Made by a program: the position numbers and the translations under genes | Shown: piece after piece, positions 23,101 through 36,100 of the stretch | Layout: every line of letters starts with the position of its first letter | How positions within the stretch are numbered: the first letter of the stretch is position 1 | Notes under the pieces: model-generated | Databases searched by the model: none | Told to the model about the DNA's origin: nothing | What the model saw: only the letters and a program-made list of their open reading frames with translations | DNA from: Syngnathus acus | Taxonomy: Eukaryota > Chordata > Actinopteri > Syngnathiformes > Syngnathidae | Assembly: GCF_901709675.1 (NCBI RefSeq) | Contig: NC_051104.1 | Location: 6,307,501 to 6,371,500, forward strand | DNA length: 64,000 bases | Direction: 5' to 3'

Positions 23101-26100
23101 AACACTGTTGTATGGATTCAGAAATATTGAACAAACTCCAGACGCTAAAATATCTCATTTAGGATGTGTCAGTATTTTCTTGCGAATGTGCTGCTCATTT
23201 ATCTCAAAGAAGAATGTCTATTTTGGACATTGCTGTACATTGCATTACAAAGGCGAGACGCCACGTTCTATTTATGACAAAGTGATGAAGATAAAAGGCA
23301 TCCGATTCCACACAGCCTTGGCGCATTTGTACTAACGTGAGGGATCAGACATTTATTTTATCACGAGTTCACTTCATGGACATCAATTAGAATTGGGTCA
23401 CGTTTGATTTTTGAGTTTTTCCTTGAGCATACAAAGAGAGCTGGCAGGGCTACAATGCAAACGACAAAGGCTGTTTTTGGTCAGGAATAAAAACAAGGTC
23501 AATATTTACAATTAGGTTGCCCTTAAAATAAACAAATCCACAAGCCCAAGAATAAAAAGTGGCGGTTGGGCTTCTTATGCAAACTTCCTTCCAGGTTACC
23601 ACAAAATTTTCCACACAGCTGGAAAAAAAAAACTGAATGAGCCGTACAAAAAAAAAAAAAAACTCTTACTAGAGAGCAGATGTCAAGCCACCAGCCACAT
23701 ATCAGTGGAAAAACACCAATCTCCACAACAACTAGCAGAGAGACCTAGAACAAACAGTCAAGTGTCAACATTGAAATAAAATCAGGATTAGAATAAGAAT
23801 GATCTGATCATTATGCCAAAAATATTTGTTGTGTCATATCCTGATGTATATTCAAATATTGAGTCACAGTTACTGCATAACAGCAAATGCATCCCGTATG
23901 CTAACCAAGTTACCTTGACAACGATATAACAGACTCCAAGGAGACGGCGGGAGCGCTGAAACCGGACCAGAGCAGCCAATCCCTACAACATCCTCGTTAA
24001 GGATCACCACCAGAATGTCATAAACCAAATCTTTAATATGCATCGTGCCTGTGCCGTGGAAGGATACGTGACACAGTATAAGCGTCATGGCCAGCAGGAT
24101 GTAGCCAACAATGGTTGTGATTAAACCTTCAAAATGGGAAGCTTGAACCTGAAACAAAACAAATAGAAGACCAAAACATGAGCGCTGCATTCATAAAGCA
24201 AGGTATAATTATTAAAAAGTTGTGTCTTACATATTCCTCGAAACCAAGACCCACAACCGAGAAATGTCCAATGTGGTAGGGACAAAATGCTGTTAGGGAG
24301 AGAAATGCTAATATTAAAGACAAAGAGTGTCATATTTTGATGAGAGTTTAATGGATGAATCAATGAGGCGCCTTTCAGACTTCCGCATTCCTCCCAAAAT
24401 ATCCATTGTTATTAAGTTGCAGTTAATGAGTGATAGTAATATTGACCAGCGCACTTACCGAACACCAGGATGAAGAGTGTGTTGAGAGACACCACCCAAA
24501 ATACATGCTCCTACAGGACAAACAGACGTCATGGAAAAGGAAGGCTCAAAATGTTCCAACTACTTTCATTCAGGGCAATGTTTTGATGTTTTCATAAATT
24601 CATAATTTGTCTCAGCCTATGTGGTGGGTACTTATAGTCGCTAGTTGGGAATTACTGGAATATGAATAAAACTTACAAGAAAAACCAGCGATCCATCCAA
24701 GCCGAGCATCTGAAAAAAAGAACCGAATCTGAGTGCCTTTTAATGAATACCATTTAGTCCAATGTGCAGTTATATACTGCATTTACCCTTTCCCAGGTGA
24801 GCTCCTCGGCTGCTCTGTCCCACTCCAAAGCGTTCCAGTTCATGTCATCTGTAGGATATATTTCAATATTTAGTATCATGGACTGAAAACTCAAAACGGG
24901 TCAGGAAATAAACTCGCAGTCTGACCTTGCGCGCCATTATTTGGGTCGGCATCTTCAGCAGCCACTCCTTCCTCTTCCTCCAGCTCGGGGTCATCCCCCT
25001 GCTCTGGCGGATCAGGGGGCTCTGGCTCGGCGTCATTCTGGGCTGGCGGCTCTGCAGGGGCTGCTTGGCCGGCAGGGGCTTCATCTGCTGCTCCAGGGCC
25101 TGCTGCTTGCGCCTTAAGGGTCAATATGGGCACCAAAATAAATATCAAACCCAATTGAAAGACCGGTTAAGAAAAGCACCTCGTTGGCTTGTCCGGCCGC
25201 ATTGGGTGGCGGAGGCTGGTGCTGTTCTAACCACTGCGGAGCGCCGCCGTGGACAATCTGCTCTCGGAGCCACACCAGGCTAATAAACGCACATAGGGTG
25301 CATGTGACCACAAAACACCCCTGCAGACAGTCAGCAAGCAGATTTTCTCTACAGGAGGGGGGGGAAAAAAAAGAACCAATTACATACTGGCATGTTTTTC
25401 TCTCCTTAACAAACACAAAACACGCTGCCATAATTGTAACCGCCTCCAAATGCTGTGATCGTGATTATCACTCACGTGGAGAGCATGTCCAACGGCAGTG
25501 TCAGAAGGGAGCTCACGGAGCCGGTAAAAAGACACTTGTAGATGCGACCTGAAACAATCGGGAAAAGATTAACGTGGCACGTGGCATTGTGGATGCACAT
25601 TCGACACTTTACTCACATGCAGTGAGAGGAACCACGCCAAGCCAAGCGAATGCCACCAGTGTGTAATGGAACCAGTAGCGAATGGCTGTGCCCACGCTAG
25701 TCAGCAGGCCGGCACAAATGTCCTGAATGGGCAAACGTGACGGCATGTCTGGGGAGTAGACTGGAAAAGGCACACAACTATTATTACAATTTGATTTTTA
25801 TAAACAATCTATTAATGGCTCATAAACATTTTGGAATGAAACGAAAACACTTTCAAAGCAACTTGCAACAGTGTTAAATAACTCGTTCTCACGTGCTCAC
25901 GTGCTGTTTCACCATAAAAACAGATGAGCTATTATGACCATTAAGCACTTACTTGGTGTGAATGCAAACCTGTGCTTGCATAATTCACAATACTCCTTCC
26001 TGCTGTGTTTCAGCCACTGGACCAGACTGAAAAGCAAACATTTTCAAAATCAGAAAATAATATGGATCTGCTTTATAGTTCTTCTCGTGGGGTGACTTCA

Positions 26101-27306
26101 AAGTCAAATGCATTCATGGTGGGATTCAATAACTGCCCAGAAACATCCAGGCTTTTTTCCTCTATACAGGGCCTATCCACAGCCACACCCTTTTACCGGT
26201 GATGAACAGGACACAATGACAATGCAACACATTATATTTGGTCTGTTGGCAACTCCACACCTCAAGTTTGTAACGTCAAAGGCATCTGACCAGCAGGAGA
26301 TATAGGGAAAACATATGCTTTGATTATTATTATATTTTTTTTTTAATGTTTTCTGCGACAAACAATGACAATAACGGTCTACAATTTTCCTCCAAGGTGT
26401 CCCGTAAGTTGGTCTGACCTAACAAAATTCAAAGTCCGTGACAAAAACACAAAATCCTGTTGGAATTTACACTCTACTGTTGTGGAGTAATCGGACCATA
26501 AACCTGATTTGGTCATTACCTAACGGCTTTAATCATCTCGGGGAAACACAAATCCTTAGCTAATGGCACTAAAAATAGCCCAAGTGAGATATTATCAAAC
26601 AGTTACCCTCGTCCTAGTGCACCCAAATTCATAGTGTCACTGAATTGCATTGTGCCTGTTCTTAATCATTTTTTAAAAATGGATTTGGCATAATCTTGCT
26701 GAGTATTGATCATTTTCACTTACCATTCCTGGTGAATGAATTTTATGCTGCCGGTGCATACGCAAGGATGATACAGAGGTTTGTCTGGGGTCCCCTCAGA
26801 GCGGCAGACACGACAAATATCCGCTGAGAGCGCATACATCACACACAAAAAGGCAAAACACAATTGTTACTTTCAATATTAGAGCTCAAAACAATTAACA
26901 CGGGGAAATACATTTATATTGAAGAAAAAAAAAGTAATATCTTGTCATCAGTGGGTGTGTCTACTGTGCTCATATTATTGCATAATTGAGATGTGTTCCT
27001 AATGAAGTGACCACCACTGAATAGGCTATGGACTGCTGATGACATCACTACTAGATGTTAGTACGTTCTTCTTGATTAAAGTCCACTTAATTCATGCTAT
27101 TATTTTGTAACATTTATTCAGTACACTGAATTGCACTCTATATTATATATGCAATATTACGTCGCTCAGGTCGAATGTTAGCTGATAAAGCACGAGCAGG
27201 CCAGCTCAGATTGGTTTCAAATGATGCGCTTACGATCACTTTGACCAATTGCTAAATAACGCTTACTAAGACGAGACATCCGTTTACCTTCTTCGGTCGT
27301 GTCCAT
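20145..27306 (-). CDS. marchf6: E3 ubiquitin-protein ligase MARCHF6 / TEB4 (complete, 25 exons)
   Basis: A multi-pass ER membrane E3 ligase (homologue of yeast Doa10) that targets ERAD substrates and sterol-synthesis enzymes. Twenty-five coding exons run from ATG at 27306 to TAG at 20145-20147 and give 914 aa (human 910). Starts of exons 1-12: 27306, 26823, 26026, 25760, 25548, 25348, 25112, 24848, 24709, 24510, 24289, 24148. Starts of exons 13-25: 23982, 23744, 22968, 22748, 22439, 22217, 21723, 21459, 21176, 20911, 20715, 20468, 20232. The N-terminal RING-CH finger is complete (C10, C13, C27, C29, H37, C40, C53, C56). Many hydrophobic helices follow, including [19 protein letters not shown] and [19 protein letters not shown]. 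The C-terminal regulatory element [13 protein letters not shown] is present. Two cytosolic loops are low-complexity: an acidic, Pro/Ala-rich one in exon 7 and an Asn/Pro one in exon 18. Confidence 0.96.
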
Positions 27307-28155
27307 GTTGTTTACAAAGCAACAGTCGCTGTTTCTTCCAGGTGTCGCTCACTCTGCGAACCCATCAACGACAGGCGATATAGCTAGCTTAGCTTGCCAA
27401 GTTAAGCTAGCGAAACGAGTACAACGTTATGGACCAGAATGCATCGGCAACCACAAAATGGTTTCTCAACAGTCGGAAAATCCCGGTGCTTTCTTCTTCG
27501 CCGTGTCACCAGTTTTAATATCCAAAGAATGTTTGCTAATTTCACGTTTCCCCCCGAGTTATTGAGATAAACACCGCATCCGCTATACGGTTGTACTGAC
27601 AGTTGTTAAAGGCAAAAAGACAAATGGCTAACTGAAGCCTGACGCATGCGCCGTGGACTACACTAGAGTTTCTCGCCCCTTGTCTTCTTCTTCAAAACAA
27701 GTCACTTCAAAGCGAAATGCTGCTATACCGCCGTCTAGTGTATTGGGGGAGTATAGCTATAACTTGCGTCTCGCCCTTCGGTAGTGATGTATTTGTAAAC
27801 TAATTCTAAAAATCATAAACTGAATATAGATATTGTAAAAAGAAATACGGCACCACTCTTAAAAATGGAGCATACGTATCACTTATGTTACATAACTTAT
27901 GAAGTGCCTTGTTCTGTTGGTTGTGCCTTCCACAAAGAACAGTAATGGCAAGCTTTTATTTTGAAACTTCTGACAGAAACAGCGATCGTGTTCAGATCAC
28001 AAACCAAACTCCTCTGCGCGTGACAAGCTGCGAGACTTTCAGTTCCTTTGCTTCCAAGTTGGAGAACAGCACGGTACGTCTGAAACATCCCTCATGTGAT
28101 ACTTGCAATGACGTTTATCTCACCTGTGCGTGTGCTCACCTGCGTGTTCACACAG
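27307..28155. promoter_or_regulatory. Head-to-head promoter region of marchf6 and cmbl, with cmbl 5' exon
   Basis: The start codons of marchf6 (-) and cmbl (+) are about 850 bp apart and point away from each other. An NRF1-like motif, GACGCATGCGCC, lies at 27641-27652. A probable cmbl first exon ends at 28073 (ACG then GTACGT). It is followed by an 82-bp intron whose acceptor CACACAG directly precedes the cmbl ATG at 28156. No TATA box is evident, as is common for housekeeping promoters. Confidence 0.55.
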
Positions 28156-29401
28156 ATGGCAAACGAGGCGAGACCTTGTCCTTGTGATATTGGGGATCGA
28201 ATGGAATATGGGGGCCTTGGTCAGGAGGTCCAGATCGAGCACTTTAAAGCATATTTAGTGAAGCCATCAGAAGCATCTGACAAGGCCATCATTGTCATCC
28301 AAGACATATTTGGATGGCAGCTTCCAAACACCAGATACATGGCTGACATGCTTGCTGCCAATGGATACTTGTGTGTTGGATGCATGTTTATTAACTAACT
28401 GAATGCACAATAATGCAATGGAAATGTAATAACTGACGGTAGCTTATACATTGGAACGTTTTATAATTAAAATATTGGTTGGTATTGCTTAACACATCTA
28501 TCATTTTCTCTGCAGGGCTATTTGCCCAGATTTCTTCCTCGGAAAGGAGCCGTGGAACTCATCACGTGACTGGTCCTCATTTACAGAATGGGTCGAAGAT
28601 AAAAAGCCGACCAACATCGACAAGTAAAAACAAGGCTCTGCTCTATATTTTAGATCAGACTAACAAGAGTGTGCAAATAATGCTGCGGCTGTTCAAATTG
28701 AGGTTGCTGGCTTCCTCAAGGGCACATCATTAGTCAATAAGCAGATTAGCATTTCAACAGTTGAAGTTCGGTCTAACGACAATTTTTTAGGTTGTACTTA
28801 AAAGTCTTGCTGGAGACCCTAAGAGTACAATTTGCCTTTCAGAGAGGTGAATCTACTGCTGAGGTTCTTGAAGGAGCAATATGGGGTAAAACGCATCGGA
28901 GTGGTGGGCTTTTGTTGGGGAGGAATCGCCACACATTATCTGGCCTTTAGCAACCCCGAGGTTAAAGCCGGAGTGTCATTTTACGGTGCGTCACCTACGC
29001 AACTGTGACTTTGAGCATGTTAGCACTGAGGTTTACACTGAATAATAAAGCTCATGTATAGGTATCATCAAACTCGAAAAGGACAGGTATGATCTCAAGA
29101 GCCCAACCCTTTTTATCTTTGGAGAGAATGACAATATAATACCACTGGATCAAGTAAGTATTTCTTTTCATGAGCTGAATTGATCACGTGTATATACTAA
29201 GACTGCACTTGTGCTCTTCAGGTGAGTGCTCTTGAAGCAAAGCTGAAGGAGAAATGCACAGTGGATTACCAGGTGAAGATCTTCCCTGGGCAGGACCATG
29301 GGTTTGCCCACCGAAAGAGAGAAGATATCAGCCCAACAGACGAGCCCAAAATTCTGGAGGCCAGGGCTGATATGATCAATTGGCTGAACAAGTACATTTA
29401 A
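28156..29401 (+). CDS. cmbl: Carboxymethylenebutenolidase homologue (complete, 5 coding exons)
   Basis: A cytosolic alpha/beta hydrolase of the dienelactone hydrolase family; the human enzyme activates ester prodrugs such as olmesartan medoxomil. Coding exons 28156-28370, 28516-28623, 28843-28985, 29062-29153 and 29222-29401 give 245 aa, the human length. The start [20 protein letters not shown] matches the family. The nucleophile elbow GFCWGG places Cys132; Asp179 (FGENDNIIP) and His212 ([13 protein letters not shown]) complete the Cys-Asp-His triad. The donor of the first coding exon is a weaker GTGTGT, but the phase and the protein (ANGY, then CPDFF) support it. Polyadenylation signals are ATTAAA at 29442-29447 and AATAAA at 29475-29480. 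It is divergent from marchf6 and convergent with cct5, as in human 5p15. Confidence 0.95.
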
Positions 29402-29642
29402 GTCTTTGCAAAGTCAAGTCTAAGCGGGAGGAGCATTGCTTATTAAACCTCCTGCATGCAAAACGATGTCATGGAATAAAATATTACAATTTACACATTT
29501 CTACAGACCAACATTTTAATGACAATTTTGATACCAGAATGGCGAATTGTATCAAATGATAAATAGCAGTAAGCAGTGTGGTTTGGATGCAGTGCTATGG
29601 AAGTGCTTCCAATCTTAAGAACTACTCATACTGTGTTCCGCT
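29402..29642. other. Tail-to-tail 3' UTR interval of cmbl and cct5
   Basis: Only 241 bp separate the two stop codons. A plus-strand AATAAA (29475-29480) serves cmbl. A minus-strand ATTAAA (TTTAAT at 29515-29520) could serve cct5. If both are used, cct5 cleavage should fall near the cmbl cleavage site, so the two 3' ends may abut or overlap slightly. Confidence 0.5.
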
Positions 29643-32384
<2,742 letters not shown>

Positions 32385-33144
32385 GTTGATAGAGGATTTA
32401 GGGTACCAATTTGCCTTGTTAAAAATGAAATGATGAATTTGAGAGAAGAAATTCTGGAGCGTGCGGGAATATCAAGCCGCACGGATCTGCCGGTGACTTC
32501 TGGAAGACTCCACGGGCGGGAAGGGCGGCACCAAGCAGAAATATTTTACTTTTACAAACAAATGCTTGCAACTCCACACTTTTAGACGAAAAACCTCTAT
32601 AAATACTGTTGAATATTCAAAACTATTAACAGTCGTTTAAAATTGCACGAAATAATAGTTTAAAAAAAAAACGTGTGTTTTTGTGGTGGACTCTTCCGAT
32701 CACGTTGTATCTCGCACCACGAGAAGGATGTTCTCGCGTGACTGAAACCGATGGGGAGACATAAAGGGTGTGACACAACCCGTTGGACGGTTCCCGTTGC
32801 AGATTTGGAAAGGTATCATGCATTTATTAAACATTAGCATTCTATAATTCAGTTACCATGCTATTGGGTCCATTTCATTTAAGCAGTCGGCTATGAGTAC
32901 ACATGTTTTTCATTTTGAAGCCTATTTCCAGATTCCACGTGTTAAAATGTCAAGTATGACGTAACATCCGGCTAGGTATTGTTTACGTTTTCTGAGTTTA
33001 AGGTTAGGAAATTGTTTCGGAGAGCCGACTTTATTTGTCTCATGTCTTGAAGGTAAACTTAGAGGAAAGCACTTCTTCCAAGCTAGTTCTTTCCCCCCCC
33101 CCCCTAAGGTAGAAAAGTGTTTCCCTTTTGTGTTTTCCTGCAGA
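32385..33144. promoter_or_regulatory. Head-to-head promoter region of cct5 and mtrr
   Basis: The two start codons are about 760 bp apart and divergent. The inverted repeat CGAGAAGGATGTTCTCG lies at 32720-32736 and overlaps TTCTCGCGTGA, which resembles the TCTCGCGAGA-type element found in some divergent housekeeping promoters. A probable mtrr non-coding first exon ends at 33052 (GAAG then GTAAAC). A 91-bp intron with the acceptor TTTTCCTGCAG follows, ending one base before the mtrr ATG. A GGGCGGGAAGGGCGG stretch at 32515-32529 could bind Sp-type factors. Confidence 0.5.
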
Positions 33145-36100
33145 ATGCCCATTGAAGTCAAGCCTCGAATTGTGATTCTCTATGGGTCTCAAAAAGGTCA
33201 AGCCCAGTCCATTGCGGAAGGGATAGCTGAAGAGGCAGAGGAGCATGGACGACTTGCTGAGCTCAGCTGTTTGAATCAGAAAGAGAAGGTAGAAAAAGCA
33301 TGTGGGATTTGTTATCATAGATCATGCTGCTGACACGCCAAAATGCTTGAATGTGGTCATCTACAATGTGATTGCTTCTTCCTGATGGATGCACGTCTGT
33401 CTGGTTTATTATTTCAGTACAATTTGGAGAAGGAAAATTCCCCTGTTGTCTTTATTGTGTCTACTACTGGAGATGGGGAGCCACCAGACAATGCCCTGCA
33501 ATTTGTGAAGCACATCAAGAAGAAGACCCTCTCCTCTGAACACTATAAACATCTCCACTATGCACTTTTAGGTAAATTAACCAAATCATAAACTTGCTAA
33601 GTGCTCTGTATTAATTTCTTATTTGCTCTCTCTATCTGCTCCAGCTTTAGGAGACACCAACTACGAAAACTTTTGCAACTGTGGCAAGACAATTGAGCGC
33701 CGTCTACAGGAACTTGGAGCCCAACAATTCTATGCAACAGGATATGCAGATGACGGTACAGGGTAAGTTCTGCAAAGGAATACGTAAATGTAGTCACTGG
33801 ACATCCTTGTATCTTTAAAAAAAAGATATAAATCCTTCCTCCCTTCTCTTTTTCCCAAGGTTGGAGTTGGTTGTAGACCCTTGGCTTGAAGGACTCTGGA
33901 AAGCTGTCAAAGCCACTTTAACAAATATGGCTTCTGATTGGAGTATGGACAAGACAATTCCAGATTCATTGATACCACATGTTGAACTAAACCGCCTAAG
34001 CCTCACTGACCAGTCTCCCAACTTAGACCTCAAATGCGCATCCCCGGGTTCAGCTTCTGTTGAAGGAGTCCGGTTAACGGCACCCCCAGCAGAAACGCAA
34101 ACCACGGATGCTGGATTGTCCGATGCACCTTCACTGTCACACTCAGTGCCTCCACTGTCCGATTTGTCTCTAAATGTTCCTAGTCTACCTCCACCTTTTC
34201 TAGACGTGTCTCTTCAGGAATTAGACATGGTAGATGAGGTGAGAATTCTTTTTATCTCTCTCGAATCCCCTTCTTGTGATCATTTAAATGATTTTGTTTT
34301 TTCAGATTTTTGGACCGTTAAACAGCGAAACTCTCAATTTGGTCCCTATATCCCGTGCCGTTTGTTTAACAACGGGCGAGTCAGTCAAGACTGCCATCCT
34401 TCTTGAGCTTGACATCACTGTAAGCTTGATCAAATATTCTCGTTTTTAGTCCACAGAGAGATCCATATGTAATTCCATACTAACTGGTTTATCAATATGT
34501 TTTCTTCCTCTCAAGACTCACCCGATGTTGACTTATCAGCCTGGGGACTCGTTTGATGTTTTCTGCCCAAATAGGGCACCTGAGGTCAAGCAATTGCTTC
34601 AAAGATTGGGTCTTGAGGATAAGAAGAATCATCTCGTCCAAGTTTCTTTACTGAAAAACACAAAGAAAAAAGGTTAGCATACTACTGTAGCATGCATTCC
34701 AAACAAAAACATGACATCATGCAGCAAAAGTAATATTTTTACTGTGGTATTAATTTCCTGCCTGCTGTAATGTGATGTTTTTTTTTTTTTTTGTTCTCTG
34801 CTGGGTTTCAGGTGCTCAGGTTCCTTCATATATCCCTCAGAACATTTCTCTACTGTACCTGTTCACATGGTGTCTGGAGATTAGAAGTGTTCCTAAGAAG
34901 GTCAGTGTCGACCAAAAAAATTTTAAACCTTATGAAAACACAATGAATGTTTTATTTTATATTTCCATTTGTGTAAAACGAGGTCTTAAGGTGTTCTAAT
35001 AAAGCCTCTTCATGATTTTTACTCTGTAAAGTAAAAAAAGATCATTTGATATCCGACAAATGTTTAATTCTTTCAGGCCTTCTTGCGAGCGCTGGCTGAG
35101 CATACAGCAGACAGCGTGCAAAAAAGGAGACTGCAGGAGCTTTGTAGCAAACAAGGCACCGCCGACTACAACCAGTTTGTGAGAGAGACAAGCCTCTGTG
35201 TTTTGGAGCTTCTGGACGCTTTCCCATCCTGCTTGCCTCCCCTGAACCTCTTTATAGGTCAGATCACTTTTTTTTGTCTTCATCATTTAGCAAGCAGGAG
35301 TTCTTCCATTTATTTAATTTGCTAACATTTATGAGGCTTATATGTGCAGGTTTTAGTGTGGCAGGGGCAATACAACTTTTAACCATAAAGGGGCGCCGTT
35401 GCCCTAATAAAGCAAGATTTATAAATGGTTTTTTTTTTGCAGGAAATAATTTTTACACATCTCCACACGTTTGTTTCTTTTGTAAAGCAAGTTAATATTT
35501 TTTTTTTGTTATTTTCCCTCAATATTGAATTTGATAAATGTCACTTCCATTCCATTCTGTCAAGCAAATACTTGTCCTCATTTATTAGCCATGCTGCGTG
35601 GTTTAGCTCTTCAGTAGAGCACATTTTAGCTGACAGGGAAATGGCTTGGCAGCAGCTTTACATTGAAGTTGTCCTCTAAAACACCTCTGTCACAGCCCTT
35701 TCCCTTTTTTACACTGACGTCAGTTATTTTTGGCCTTCATGCCAGTCTTTCTGCCACTGCCTTTTTTTTTTTAATTTCTTCTCTGATGCAGAAGTCAGCC
35801 ATCATTATGTGTGGTGCTGGAAGCTGCTCAAAGCAACAGATGTTAGGTTGAACAGAGGGTCCGAGGTTTGCAGAGGTGATCTCGGAGCAGAGGTTAATAG
35901 TGACGTCTTACTCTGCGGGTCAAGGACACAGCGTTATGTTCGCTCGACTGCTCGATCTGGGTTTATACTTTGACGGTAACTACAAATAATGAGGACAGCA
36001 TCCAAGTGCACGTTAGACTACTTATGCACTTCATCTATTTTTAGATGATCCTATTCCCCCCCCCCCTCCCATATGTGAATAGGTCATAGCAGACTGTTTG

